In this document: one piece after another, positions 1 to 8,437 of the stretch
How positions within the stretch are numbered: the stretch's first letter is position 1
Layout of the letters: every line of letters begins with the position of its first letter
Assembly (NCBI RefSeq): GCF_027474405.1
Contig: NZ_CP114871.1
Span: 3,295,001-3,359,000 of the forward strand
Origin: Caulobacter sp. NIBR2454
GTDB taxonomy: Bacteria; Pseudomonadota; Alphaproteobacteria; Caulobacterales; Caulobacteraceae
Length of the DNA: 64,000 nt
Direction: 5' to 3'
Made by a program: the position numbers and the translations under genes
Notes under the pieces: generated by a model
The model's input: only the letters and a program-made list of their open reading frames with translations
What the model was told of the DNA's origin: nothing
The model's database searches: none

Positions 1-1518
1 CTTGTCTGGTACCAGCGCCGCTTCCAGGCCAAGCCGCCGGCGGGCCAGCGCGCCTTCCTGCGCTTCGAGGCGGTCAACTACACCGCTAAGGTCTATCTGA
101 ACGGCAAGAAGGTCGGCGAGCATGAGGGTGGCTTCACGCCCTTCTCGTTCGAGGTCACCGACCTCCTGCGCGACGGCGAGAACAACCTGACCGTGGGCGT
201 GGATTCGACGCAGACGCCAGAGGGCGTGCCCCCGCCTGTCACCGACTGGGAGAACTATGGCGGCCTGACCCGGTCCGTGAAGCTGGTCTATGCGCCGCAA
301 ACCTTCGTGGATGATGCCTGGGTGCGACTGGATCGCCAAGGCCGGATCGCCGCTACCGTCCATCTGGACGGCACTTCCGCCGCCGGCCAGCCCGTCACCG
401 TGCGCATCGCCAAACTGGGCCTGACCCTGTCAGGAACCACCGACGCCCAGGGCGCCTGGACGGGCGAGGTCAAGGCGCCGCGCAACCTGGCGCGGTGGTC
501 GCCGAAATCGCCGACGCTCTACGACGTCACGATCGCGGCGGCAGGCGATCAGCTGACGGATCGCGTCGGTCTGCGCACCCTCGAAGCCAAGGGGGGCCAG
601 ATCCTGTTGAACGGCAAGCCGATCTTCCTGCGCGGCATCAGCCTGCACGAGGAGGAGCTGGGCGAGAACCCGTCCCGGACCATGACCGAGGCCTCCGCCC
701 GCGCGCTTTTGATGGAGGCCAAGGACGGCCTGGACGCCAATTTCGTGCGCCTAGCCCACTATCCCCATGCCGAGATCACCACCCGCCTGGCCGATGAGAT
801 GGGCCTGCTCGTGTGGAGCGAAATCCCCGTCTACTGGCTGGTCGATTTCGCCAATCCCAAGACCCTGACCCTGGCGCGGTCCATGCTCGCCGAGAACATC
901 CGACGGGATCGCAATCGCGCCTCCATCGCCTTCTGGAGCGTGGCCAACGAGACGCCCGTGAGCGACGCACGCAACCGCTTCCTGGGCCGGCTTGTCGATG
1001 ACGTTCGCGCTCTGGACGACACGCGACTGGTGACGGCGGCCCTGCTGGCCAATCGAGTCGAGACCGCTGATGGTCGCCAGACGGTGATCAACGACCCGCT
1101 GGGCGAGCATCTCGATGTGCTGGCCGTCAACACCTACAGCGGCTGGTATGGGGACGACACGCTGGATGCGGTGCCTTCCATGCGCTGGGCGGCGACCGAC
1201 AAGCCGTTGATCTTCTCGGAGTTCGGGGCCGACGCCAAGGCGGGGTTCAGCGACCCGCAGCTTCAGCGCAAGTTCTCCGAGGACTTCCAGGCGCGCTACT
1301 ACGTCCAGACCCTGGCGATGGTGAGCAAGGTCCCCACGGTCGCGGGCATGTCGCCCTGGGTGCTCAAGGACTTCCGCGCGCCGCGCCGGCAACACCCGCT
1401 GTATCAGCAGGGCTGGAACCGCAAGGGCCTGATCTCCCCGTCGGGACAACGCAAGGCCGCGTTCGAGGTCTTGGCAAATTTCTATCGCGACCGGGCGCGT
1501 GAGCAGCCCGATCCGTAA
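1..1518 (+). CDS. Glycoside hydrolase family 2 protein, 5' truncated by window edge
   Basis: Beta-galactosidase/beta-glucuronidase-like GH2 enzyme acting on a beta-linked sugar; the exact substrate is not readable. The frame is open from base 1, so the N-terminus lies outside the window. The first ~65 codons encode the typical GH2 sugar-binding jelly roll (VNYTAKVYLNGKKVGEHEGG, then FEVTDLL). An Ig-like domain follows, then the TIM barrel beginning near LRGISLHEEEL. Candidate acid/base Glu is in SVANETP (codon 949-951) and candidate nucleophile Glu in FSEFGAD (codon 1219-1221), so both catalytic residues are present. It converges with an SGNH esterase only 8 bp away; both could belong to plant-polysaccharide degradation. 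Family assignment is firm, specificity is not. Confidence 0.9.
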   Translation, partial: LVWYQRRFQAKPPAGQRAFLRFEAVNYTAKVYLNGKKVGEHEGGFTPFSFEVTDLLRDGENNLTVGVDSTQTPEGVPPPVTDWENYGGLTRSVKLVYAPQTFVDDAWVRLDRQGRIAATVHLDGTSAAGQPVTVRIAKLGLTLSGTTDAQGAWTGEVKAPRNLARWSPKSPTLYDVTIAAAGDQLTDRVGLRTLEAKGGQILLNGKPIFLRGISLHEEELGENPSRTMTEASARALLMEAKDGLDANFVRLAHYPHAEITTRLADEMGLLVWSEIPVYWLVDFANPKTLTLARSMLAENIRRDRNRASIAFWSVANETPVSDARNRFLGRLVDDVRALDDTRLVTAALLANRVETADGRQTVINDPLGEHLDVLAVNTYSGWYGDDTLDAVPSMRWAATDKPLIFSEFGADAKAGFSDPQLQRKFSEDFQARYYVQTLAMVSKVPTVAGMSPWVLKDFRAPRRQHPLYQQGWNRKGLISPSGQRKAAFEVLANFYRDRAREQPDP

Positions 1519-1526
1519 GGGCCCTG

Positions 1527-2408
1527 TCAGGGGATCAGGTCGCGCCGCAGGGCGGGCACAGCCTGGACCAGCCCAGCGGTGACCATGGTGGCGAAGTAGT
1601 CGGCGCCCTCGGGCCCCAGATGCGTGTAGTCGAACGCAAGCTTGGCCTGGCCCATTGGCTCGATCTGGGCGTTGTTCTGCTGTGGCGGTTTGGGAGAAGC
1701 AGCCGCCGCCGCCGCCGGCGTGGCGGGCTTGGACGAGATCGTGGTTCCGGTCCGCGCGGCGGCGAGAATTTCGGGCGTGGGCGGCGATTGGGCCAAGCGG
1801 GTCGCTTGCGCCGCGCCCATGGCCTGCACGGCGGCGGTGCTGGCGGCATGCAGATCGACCAGGGGCGCGCCGGTCTCGGCGGCCACCTGCCGCGTCGCCT
1901 GCGCCCAGGGCTCGAGGTCGCGGATCAGTTGGCCGTCAGTGAACTGGCGGCGGGTCAAAGGCGTGACCAGGACCGGGATCGCGCCAGCCGCCCGCACTTC
2001 CTCGACATAGCGCTTCAGGTTGGCCGGGTACTCGGTGGCCAGATCCGTGGAGCGGCCGGGCTTGCCGGGTTGGTCGTTGTGACCGAATTGAATGAGGACG
2101 TAGGTGGCGGAAAATCCGCCGGACTTCATCTCGCTGAGCGCGACATTCCATGAGCCCTCGGCCCGGTAGTTGCTGGTGCTGCGACCACCGCGCGCCAGGT
2201 TCACGCAGGCCACCGCGGACATGACATGCTTGCCGCAGAAGCTTGGCCCCCAACCACCCTGTACCGCCGTGGTGGAATCTCCGACCAGGACGATCTTGAC
2301 CGCCCGAAAGTTCGAGGTTTGGGCGACGGCGGACGCAGACGTCAAGGTCGCGGCGACGATCAGCAACCCACAGCGCCTTGCCCAGCCTGCTGCTTGGGAA
2401 TGAGACAT
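1527..2408 (-). CDS. SGNH/GDSL hydrolase, rhamnogalacturonan acetylesterase-like, exported
   Basis: Predicted carbohydrate esterase (CE12-like) that removes acetyl groups from pectic sugars. The N-terminal ~30 residues form a Sec signal ending ASAVAQ. Block I is VGDSTT with the catalytic Ser, a Gly-containing block II lies in NLARGGRS, block III is QFGHND, and the C-terminal catalytic Asp/His pair is in DYTHLGPEGADYF. A low-complexity Ala/Pro-rich insert lies at about residues 205-245. The ATG at 2408 has an AAGGG ribosome site a few bases upstream. It is convergent with the GH2 gene. The fold and catalytic blocks are clear; pectin specificity is inferred from overall resemblance to the RGAE subgroup. 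Confidence 0.85.
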   Translation of the reverse strand: MSHSQAAGWARRCGLLIVAATLTSASAVAQTSNFRAVKIVLVGDSTTAVQGGWGPSFCGKHVMSAVACVNLARGGRSTSNYRAEGSWNVALSEMKSGGFSATYVLIQFGHNDQPGKPGRSTDLATEYPANLKRYVEEVRAAGAIPVLVTPLTRRQFTDGQLIRDLEPWAQATRQVAAETGAPLVDLHAASTAAVQAMGAAQATRLAQSPPTPEILAAARTGTTISSKPATPAAAAAASPKPPQQNNAQIEPMGQAKLAFDYTHLGPEGADYFATMVTAGLVQAVPALRRDLIP

Positions 2409-2534
2409 GGGTGAACCCTTTTCGCCGGAGCCGACGAAGTCTCACGCAACCGCCTCGTCATGCAAGAGCGCGGCCGCCGATAGCGGAACCTCCGTAGCTG
2501 CCGCGTCTTAGTTGCGTCAGCACGGAGACATCCA

Positions 2535-2885
2535 ATGACGAAAATTATGCTGAGCCTGGCCGCCCTGACGATGGCGGCGGGCCTTTCCGCCTGTGGCGCG
2601 CCTGAAGACAATACCGACAACACGGCCGGCCCGGTGGTCTCGACCTCCGAGGCTCCCCGCAACGAGGCGATCGACACCACCCCGACCACGGATGACGCGG
2701 CTCCGGCGGCGGGCGCCAGCTCCTTCACAGAGGACCAGGCCCGCGGTGCGATCGAGAAGGCGGGCTACTCTTCAATCGGCGCCCTGACGCAGAACGAACA
2801 GGGCCTGTGGATGGCGCCGGCGACCAAGGACGGCGCTCAAGTGACCGTCTCGGTCGACTACAAGGGCGTCGTGACGCCCAACTGA
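2535..2885 (+). CDS. Small putative lipoprotein, unknown function
   Basis: A 116-residue protein with a lipoprotein signal: MTKIMLSLAALTMAAG followed by a lipobox LSAC, so Cys20 is probably lipidated. A Thr/Ala/Pro-rich low-complexity linker (about residues 25-60) precedes a compact domain containing TEDQARGAIEKAGYSSIGALTQNEQG and WMAPATKDGAQVTVSVDYKG. This resembles small periplasmic beta-rich domains found in PepSY-like or hypothetical alphaproteobacterial lipoproteins. A GGAG ribosome site precedes the ATG. The stress-protein gene starts 42 bp downstream on the same strand and may be cotranscribed. I do not recognise a defined function. Confidence 0.75.
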   Translation: MTKIMLSLAALTMAAGLSACGAPEDNTDNTAGPVVSTSEAPRNEAIDTTPTTDDAAPAAGASSFTEDQARGAIEKAGYSSIGALTQNEQGLWMAPATKDGAQVTVSVDYKGVVTPN

Positions 2886-2927
2886 TCTCGACCGCACCCC
2901 CAAATTTGAATCTAGGAAGCATTGACC

Positions 2928-3677
2928 ATGACCCGCACCGTCACGCGGCTGTTTGACAGCCACACTGAAGCGCTCGCCGCAGTCTCCGATCTGGAGACGG
3001 CCGGCGTTTCGCATGAACGCATCAGCATCGTCTCCAACAACAGCGACAACTGGCACGAAGGCCACAAGCACGCATCGGGCGCCGGCCCGCTCGGCGACGC
3101 CAATGGCGACGGTGAAAACGACGTGGCCGACGGCGCTGGCAAGGGCGCCACGACCGGCGGCCTGATCGGCGGCGGCGCAGGTCTGCTGGCCGGCCTTGGC
3201 ATGCTGGCCATTCCTGGCCTTGGTCCCGTTGTGGCTGCAGGCTGGCTGGCCTCCACCGCCGTTGGCGCGGCTGTCGGAGCGGCGGCCGGCGGCGCGACCG
3301 GGGGCCTCCTGGGCGCCTTGAAGGAAGCTGGTCACTCAGACGAAGAAGCCAACGTCTATTCCGAAGGCGTTCGGCGCGGCGGAACGCTGGTCAGCGTCCG
3401 CGCCGATGATAGCGAAGCCGATCGCATCGAGGCCCTCCTGAACGGCCGCAACGGCTTTGACGCCTCGAGCCGCGGCGCAGCCTACCGCGAGGCCGGCTGG
3501 ACGCAGTTCAACCAGGACGCTCAGCCCTACAGCCGAGAAGACATCGAGCGTGAACGCAGCCTGCGACGTGAGGACCGCTCCTTCACCGGTTCAAGCGACG
3601 ACGTGAGCGTTGACGATCGCAGCGGCCGCCAAGCGCCATATGCGGGCGGGACAACAAGCCCTGCTCGCGACATCTAG
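2928..3677 (+). CDS. General stress protein 17M/YflT-like domain protein with glycine-zipper hydrophobic segment
   Basis: The first ~35 residues (TRTVTRLFDSHTEALAAVSDLE...ISIVSNN) match the YflT/GSP17M-type domain. The ATG at 2928 is chosen over the upstream TTG at 2922 because AGGAAG (2914-2919) is 8 nt from it. A loop Asp-Ala-Asn-Gly-Asp-Gly-Glu-Asn-Asp-Val-Ala-Asp (residues 57-68) has the spacing of a calcium-binding EF-hand loop. A long Gly/Ala-rich hydrophobic region (about 75-130) resembles glycine zippers and could insert in or associate with membrane. A charged, disordered tail rich in Arg/Asp/Ser follows. A strong hairpin terminator lies 20 bp after the stop. Function is probably stress related; no enzymatic motif is seen. 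Confidence 0.8.
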   Translation: MTRTVTRLFDSHTEALAAVSDLETAGVSHERISIVSNNSDNWHEGHKHASGAGPLGDANGDGENDVADGAGKGATTGGLIGGGAGLLAGLGMLAIPGLGPVVAAGWLASTAVGAAVGAAAGGATGGLLGALKEAGHSDEEANVYSEGVRRGGTLVSVRADDSEADRIEALLNGRNGFDASSRGAAYREAGWTQFNQDAQPYSREDIERERSLRREDRSFTGSSDDVSVDDRSGRQAPYAGGTTSPARDI

Positions 3678-3696
3678 CGGCAAACTTTGAATGTCG

Positions 3697-3733
3697 AAGG
3701 GCCCTGACCGGTAGTCCGGCCAGGGCCCTTTTG
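3697..3733 (+). terminator. Rho-independent terminator
   Basis: AAGGGCCCTG-A-CCGG, loop TAGT, CCGG-C-CAGGGCCCTT, followed by TTG. The stem is about 14 bp with one A/C mismatch and a short U run. It ends the stress-protein transcript, and on the minus strand it could also stop readthrough from the histidine kinase gene ending at 3777. Confidence 0.85.
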
Positions 3734-3776
3734 CGTTGCGGGTGGTAAGCAGCGGATCGGATCTATCCAGGACGGC

Positions 3777-5846
3777 CTAGCCGTTCTGCGCGCCCGTTAA
3801 CTCGGCGATCTTTCCCCCCAAGGTGTTCAGGTCGAATGGCTTGGCGATCATGTCCATGTTGGTGCCCAAGAAGCTCGAACGTATGGCGGCGTTCTCGGCA
3901 TAGCCGGTCACGAACAGGATCGGCAGCTCAGGGCGGTATTGGCGCGCTACTTCCGCTAGCTGACGCCCGTTCATGCCAGGCAGGCCGACATCGGAGACCA
4001 TGAAGTCCACCGGCTCAGGGGAGCGCAGGTGAGCGATCGCCGCTTGGGGCTCGGCCGCCTCCATCACCGCATAGCCCAGCTCGATCAAAAGGTCCCTCAC
4101 CAGCAATCGAACTGACGGGTCGTCCTCCACCAAAAGGACGCTCTTGCCACCACCGTCATGGTCCGAGAGGCGCTTGGTCGGCGCCGCGGCGGCCTCCACC
4201 GCTTGGGCGACGGGGAGCAGCAGTTCGACCGTGGCGCCGCCGCCGGGGCTGCTAAAGATTCGAACCTGCCCGCCGCTTTGCTTGGCGAAGCCATAAACCA
4301 TCGACAGCCCGAGTCCGGTTCCCTGGCCGATGGGCTTGGTGGTGAAGAACGGTTCGAACACCCGATCCAGGACCTCCGGGGCCATACCCACGCCGGTGTC
4401 GAGCACGGCGATCCGTACGTAAGATTGCGGCATGCCGCTCTCATCACCGCTGTCGTCGACCAGAGCGGTCTCGATCCGCAGCGTCCCGCCCGTCGGCATG
4501 GCGTCGCGGGCGTTGATGCACAGGTTGAGGATGGCGCTCTCGAGCTGATTGGCGTCGACGACTAGCGGGCGATCAGCCTCCAGGGCGACCTCCACCTGGA
4601 TGTGCTCGCCGACCGTGCGCAGCAGCAGGTCGAGTAAAGAGGCGATGAGCTGATTGGCGTCGACGGCCTTGGGGTCGAGGGTCTGGCGGCGTGAGAAGGC
4701 CAAAAGACGTTCGGTCAGTGCGGCGGCGCGCGCCGCCGAGGCCGAGGCCGCATCCATGTAGCGGTCGATATCGTCGTCACGGCCGGCCGCGCGCCGGCGA
4801 CGGATCATGTCGTGAGCGCCAATGATGCCGGTGAGCATATTGTTGAAGTCGTGGGCGATACCGCCCGTCAGCTGACCTACCGCTTCCATCTTTTGGCTTT
4901 GGCGCAGCGCCGCTTCGGTCTGGGCGCGACTTTCGACCTCGGCCTGCAGTTCGCGTGTGCGCTCGGCGACCCGCTCCTCCAGTTGTTCAGCGGTCTGGCG
5001 CAAGGCTTCCTCGCCCATCACCCGCTCAGTGACGTCCATGACAAAGACGTGGAAACCATCGACCGCGCCGGAGGCGTCGTGTCGCGGCAGATAGCGAATG
5101 TCGGCTTCCCGACGTCGCCCGTCGGCGTGAGGCCAACTGAGTTGCAGCCGCGCCTCGTGGCCCGCCAGCGCCCGCTCCATACTTGGCCATCGGGCGGCGA
5201 AGGCTTCTTCGCCGGCGACCTCCCTGACGTGCCTTCCAAGCACCGCTTCAGGCTCTTGGCCGAACCAGTCCAGATAGGCGCGGTTGGCGAAGCGATAGCG
5301 CAGGTCCGATCCGACAAAGCCGATCAGCACCGGCAGAGCGTCAGCGATGCGTTTCAGTTCCGCCTCGCTTTCAGCCAGGTCTCTGCGGCTTTTGACAAGC
5401 TCTGCGATGTGATCGCGCGTCTGAAACTGGCGCTGGCGACTGCGTAGCGCCGAATCGATCGCGCTGATCAAGGAGGTCGAACCCAGAGGGCGCTCAAGCA
5501 CCACGAGATTGTTGGCTAGACCCCGGACGGAGATGCGGGCTGCGTCGGCCGCGCCGGGCCGATGGATGTTCTTTGATACCAGCAACAGGACGGGGATGTC
5601 CGACCAGGATGGCTGCTCTTCCAAGGCTTGGCGCAGAAAGCGAAGATCGCCAGCGAGGCCTTCTTCGGTGACGACAACCATTCCCACGCCATCGTCCAAC
5701 CGCGCGGCCAAGACTTCAATCCGGTCGAAGGTCGCCGCGCTGTAGCCAGCACGCTCCGCCAGGCGCGCGACATTGGCCCCGTCACTGCCGAAGGGCGCGC
5801 AGATCAGGACCAGCCGCCCTTCCTGCTCAAACTCAGGCGGCAACAA
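3777..5846 (-). CDS. Hybrid sensor histidine kinase with degenerate N-terminal receiver, PAS and C-terminal receiver
   Basis: Cytosolic 689-residue two-component kinase. Residues 10-135 resemble a receiver domain but lack an obvious phosphoacceptor Asp. PAS spans about 160-275, then a coiled coil 278-318. HisKA has His332 (GGIAHDFNNML) and HATPase has N-box Asn446, DTGVGM and GTGLGLS. The C-terminal receiver has the expected Asp619 (VSDVGLPGMNG) and Lys669 (AKPFD). There is no transmembrane segment. The start is a TTG with GAGGGAG upstream. It lies 12 nt after the KaiC-like gene and is surely in the same operon, so the ATPase and kinase probably form one signalling module. The phosphorelay target is unknown. 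Confidence 0.92.
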   Translation of the reverse strand: MLPPEFEQEGRLVLICAPFGSDGANVARLAERAGYSAATFDRIEVLAARLDDGVGMVVVTEEGLAGDLRFLRQALEEQPSWSDIPVLLLVSKNIHRPGAADAARISVRGLANNLVVLERPLGSTSLISAIDSALRSRQRQFQTRDHIAELVKSRRDLAESEAELKRIADALPVLIGFVGSDLRYRFANRAYLDWFGQEPEAVLGRHVREVAGEEAFAARWPSMERALAGHEARLQLSWPHADGRRREADIRYLPRHDASGAVDGFHVFVMDVTERVMGEEALRQTAEQLEERVAERTRELQAEVESRAQTEAALRQSQKMEAVGQLTGGIAHDFNNMLTGIIGAHDMIRRRRAAGRDDDIDRYMDAASASAARAAALTERLLAFSRRQTLDPKAVDANQLIASLLDLLLRTVGEHIQVEVALEADRPLVVDANQLESAILNLCINARDAMPTGGTLRIETALVDDSGDESGMPQSYVRIAVLDTGVGMAPEVLDRVFEPFFTTKPIGQGTGLGLSMVYGFAKQSGGQVRIFSSPGGGATVELLLPVAQAVEAAAAPTKRLSDHDGGGKSVLLVEDDPSVRLLVRDLLIELGYAVMEAAEPQAAIAHLRSPEPVDFMVSDVGLPGMNGRQLAEVARQYRPELPILFVTGYAENAAIRSSFLGTNMDMIAKPFDLNTLGGKIAELTGAQNG

Positions 5847-5858
5847 ACCGCTCCCTCA

Positions 5859-7343
5859 TCAAGCGCGATCTTCCAAAAGAGGCTGAGGCTCGCCGATGTA
5901 TTCGGGGGTTCCGGTCATCACGCCCTTGAAGTCCACAAGCGGCTCGCCGACGCGCAAGCCTCGACTATCAACGCGCAGCTCCCGAATTGAGTCTTCGTGA
6001 GCGCCCCCGCGATTCTTGATCACTGAGATGGCCTTGCGCATGCGACCGCCGGCTTCGAAGAAGCGCACAAGGATCACAGCGTCCGATACGTAAGAGACGT
6101 CCAGGGTCGATGACATTGTGCCGACCAGCCCATGCTGCGGATTGATCAGCAGCGTCGTGACGCCTTGCTGGTTCAGATAGGACAGCAGTTCGTGGATTTG
6201 CAGGAGCATCTGCTGCTCCTGCGGCATAGCGGCCATGTAGCCGTTGAGGCTGTCGATGGCGATCAAGCGAACCTTGCGCACCTCGACCTCCTCGCGCACC
6301 AGGGCGACGAATTGGCCGGGCGACATCTCCGCCGGATCGATCTGCTGGATCTTGAGACAACCCTCCCTGACATGTCGCTCAAGGTCCATTCCCATGGCCT
6401 TGCTCCTGACCAGGAGCGTGCCGATCCGCTCGTCAAACTCATAGAGGACTGTCGGCTCGCCGCGCTCGCAGGCGGCGTAGAGATATTGCAGGGCAAGCGT
6501 CGTCTTACCCGCGCCCGCCGGGCCGCTGATCAAGGTGCTGGAGCCACGCAGGGGACCACCGGCCAGCAAGGCGTCGAGCTCTGACAGTCCGCTCGGTGTG
6601 GGCTCGCCCGTGAAGGGAACGTGATGTTCGGAAGCGATCAGTCTTGGGAAGACTTCGAGCCCCCCCTTGCGGATCGTCAGATCGTGGTAGCCGGCGATGA
6701 AGTCCACGCCGCGGAGCTTTTGAACCTGCAGCCTGCGGCGGGCGGCGCCGAACTGCAGCGTCAGCCGCTCAAGGGTGATCACCCCGTGGCACAGACTGTG
6801 CAGATGCGCATCGCGCCCGCCCGAGGTCGACAGGTCGTCCACCAGCAGAACCGTCGTCTTGCGACCTGCGAAGAACTGCTTGAGAGCCAAAACCTGGCGG
6901 CGATAGCGCAAGGGGTCCTGGGCCAGCAGCCGCATTTCCGACAGGCTGTCAAAGACCACGCGTCGCGGATTGATCTTCTCCACCTGCTCCTGGATGAGCC
7001 GGATAGTGCCGCCCAGCTCCACTTCCCAGGAGTTGAGGATCGATTGCTGACGCCCCTGGCCAAGCACCTCGTCGGCGGACGACAGTTCGAAAAGCTCGAT
7101 CCCGTCCAGCGTCCAGCCGTGGGATGCGGCCACCGCCCGCAGCTCTTCGCTCGTTTCCGATAGGGTGATGTAGAGGACCGGCTCGCCGCGTTCGACGCCC
7201 TCGCGAAGGAACTGCAGGCCTAAGGTGGTCTTGCCCGAACCTGGCTCGCCTTCGACCAGATAGAGCCTTTCTGGCGGCAACCCTCCACGCAAAATCAGAT
7301 CAAGACCGGTATTGCCGGTGGAGATACGGGTTGTTTCGGTCAT
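5859..7343 (-). CDS. KaiC-like double RecA-domain ATPase
   Basis: A 494-residue KaiC-family protein with two RecA-like domains. Walker A1 is GEPGSGKTT (32-40) and Walker A2 is GPAGAGKTT (274-282). The catalytic Glu pairs are SE at 62-63 in domain I and DE at 304-305 in domain II. Aligning with cyanobacterial KaiC around VSDAVIL places Ser417-Tyr418 at the positions of phosphosites Ser431-Thr432, so one acceptor is retained and the other replaced by Tyr. No KaiA or KaiB gene is in the window. A GAGG site precedes the ATG. Cotranscription with a hybrid kinase follows a pattern of non-cyanobacterial KaiC homologs; the role is probably stress or timing signalling rather than a true clock. Confidence 0.92.
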   Translation of the reverse strand: MTETTRISTGNTGLDLILRGGLPPERLYLVEGEPGSGKTTLGLQFLREGVERGEPVLYITLSETSEELRAVAASHGWTLDGIELFELSSADEVLGQGRQQSILNSWEVELGGTIRLIQEQVEKINPRRVVFDSLSEMRLLAQDPLRYRRQVLALKQFFAGRKTTVLLVDDLSTSGGRDAHLHSLCHGVITLERLTLQFGAARRRLQVQKLRGVDFIAGYHDLTIRKGGLEVFPRLIASEHHVPFTGEPTPSGLSELDALLAGGPLRGSSTLISGPAGAGKTTLALQYLYAACERGEPTVLYEFDERIGTLLVRSKAMGMDLERHVREGCLKIQQIDPAEMSPGQFVALVREEVEVRKVRLIAIDSLNGYMAAMPQEQQMLLQIHELLSYLNQQGVTTLLINPQHGLVGTMSSTLDVSYVSDAVILVRFFEAGGRMRKAISVIKNRGGAHEDSIRELRVDSRGLRVGEPLVDFKGVMTGTPEYIGEPQPLLEDRA

Positions 7344-7511
7344 GCGGCCTCACGCGCCAGGCCCCTTCAGCCCAGCCTTCCTTTCAGGAAAAGCCCGACC
7401 TATGGCCAAGGTTCCCCGGCCGCGGCGTCCAGGAGGGGTCAGCGCCGGGATCAATGTGTCGTTATGTCTGGGCGCAGATGCGGGTCAGAGCCCGCGGCTC
7501 GTGAGCCAAGG

Positions 7512-8348
7512 TCAACCGGCGCGCCATTCGCTAAGCACAGCCCCCGAGGCGTCTTCGAACGCCACGCGATCGACGCGCGCCGCCGCGATGCAAACGGGGC
7601 GCTGGTCGGGGCTGGCCGCCCGGCAGCGGACGGCCCGGCCACTGGCGAAGGCGGTGAAGCGTCCCTCGAGGACCAGACGGTAGCCGCCTGTAGTGGCGGG
7701 GGGCGCACCATCTTCGCCGCGCAGAGCCGTGGTATAGGCGCGGCCGTTGCGGCGCCCCAGCCGCGAGCTCGACTCATCAAACACCGCCGCGATGCCGGCC
7801 GATTGGGGTGATGGCCGCGCCGGCTCGCTGGCCAGGGGGTCGGCCGTCACGGCGGGGCAGCCGCCCGACAGCTGCCACGGGCGCAGCAGCCAAAACCCTT
7901 CGGCCGCCTCCCAGCTTTGGTCGCCGCCCTCGATCAGGGCGGAGCCGCTCCAATCGGCGGGGGCAAGATCAATCTGGACCGCCTTACGATCCTGCGACCA
8001 GCTCCATCGCCCGACGCCATCGCCTGGCGCATCGGCGGCCCTGGGCGGCGCCGGGCCGCCGCAGCCAAAGACCTGACGAACCACAAAGCGCCGTCCAGCC
8101 AAACCCTCGCCCGCAGGCTCTTGTCCGGCCGCATAGGCGGACGCCGCTACGCTCATCGCCTCAAGAAGGGCGGCGCGATCAACGACGGGCTGCGGCGGCT
8201 GCGGCGGTGTCGGGCTCACGGCCGCAACCGGCGGCGATTGCGGCTCCGGCGCCATGGCCTCTTGCTGGCGCTCACAGGCGCTCAGGGCGAATGCGGACGC
8301 CGCAAGGACGACCATCGGCAGGCAAAGCGTCGCGATGGGCTTTAGCAT
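7512..8348 (-). CDS. Putative lipoprotein of unknown function
   Basis: The start is placed at the ATG at 8348 because it gives a clean lipoprotein signal (MLKPIATLCLPMVVLAASAFALSAC, lipobox LSAC); an extended frame upstream would bury the signal. A Pro-rich spacer (about residues 27-55) separates the membrane anchor from a folded domain containing paired Cys (FGCGGP, SGGCPAV, VRCRAAS, VCIAA) that could form disulfides in the periplasm. It includes GGYRLVLEGRFTAFASGRAVRC, suggesting a beta-rich fold. The gene is divergent from the SLC13 permease, with starts about 90 bp apart. I do not recognise a characterised family. Confidence 0.7.
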   Translation of the reverse strand: MLKPIATLCLPMVVLAASAFALSACERQQEAMAPEPQSPPVAAVSPTPPQPPQPVVDRAALLEAMSVAASAYAAGQEPAGEGLAGRRFVVRQVFGCGGPAPPRAADAPGDGVGRWSWSQDRKAVQIDLAPADWSGSALIEGGDQSWEAAEGFWLLRPWQLSGGCPAVTADPLASEPARPSPQSAGIAAVFDESSSRLGRRNGRAYTTALRGEDGAPPATTGGYRLVLEGRFTAFASGRAVRCRAASPDQRPVCIAAARVDRVAFEDASGAVLSEWRAG

Positions 8349-8437
8349 GGGGGACAGCCTAGCATGGCTTTGGGCCAATAGGCGGCGGCGGGGCGAAAAC
8401 GGTTGACCTGGGCGTCGCGGGGGGCTCTGCAGAGCCA

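Noticed and set aside
751..1449. Long open frame antisense to the GH2 gene.
   Set aside because: High GC makes antisense frames long; composition is Arg/Gly/His rich without any family motif and the sense strand has complete GH2 signatures. The same holds for other long antisense frames such as 39467-41341 and 48196-50295.
5859..7343. A genuine circadian clock based on the KaiC-like gene.
   Set aside because: No kaiA or kaiB is present in the window, one phosphosite is Tyr, and KaiC homologs are common in signalling modules without clocks.
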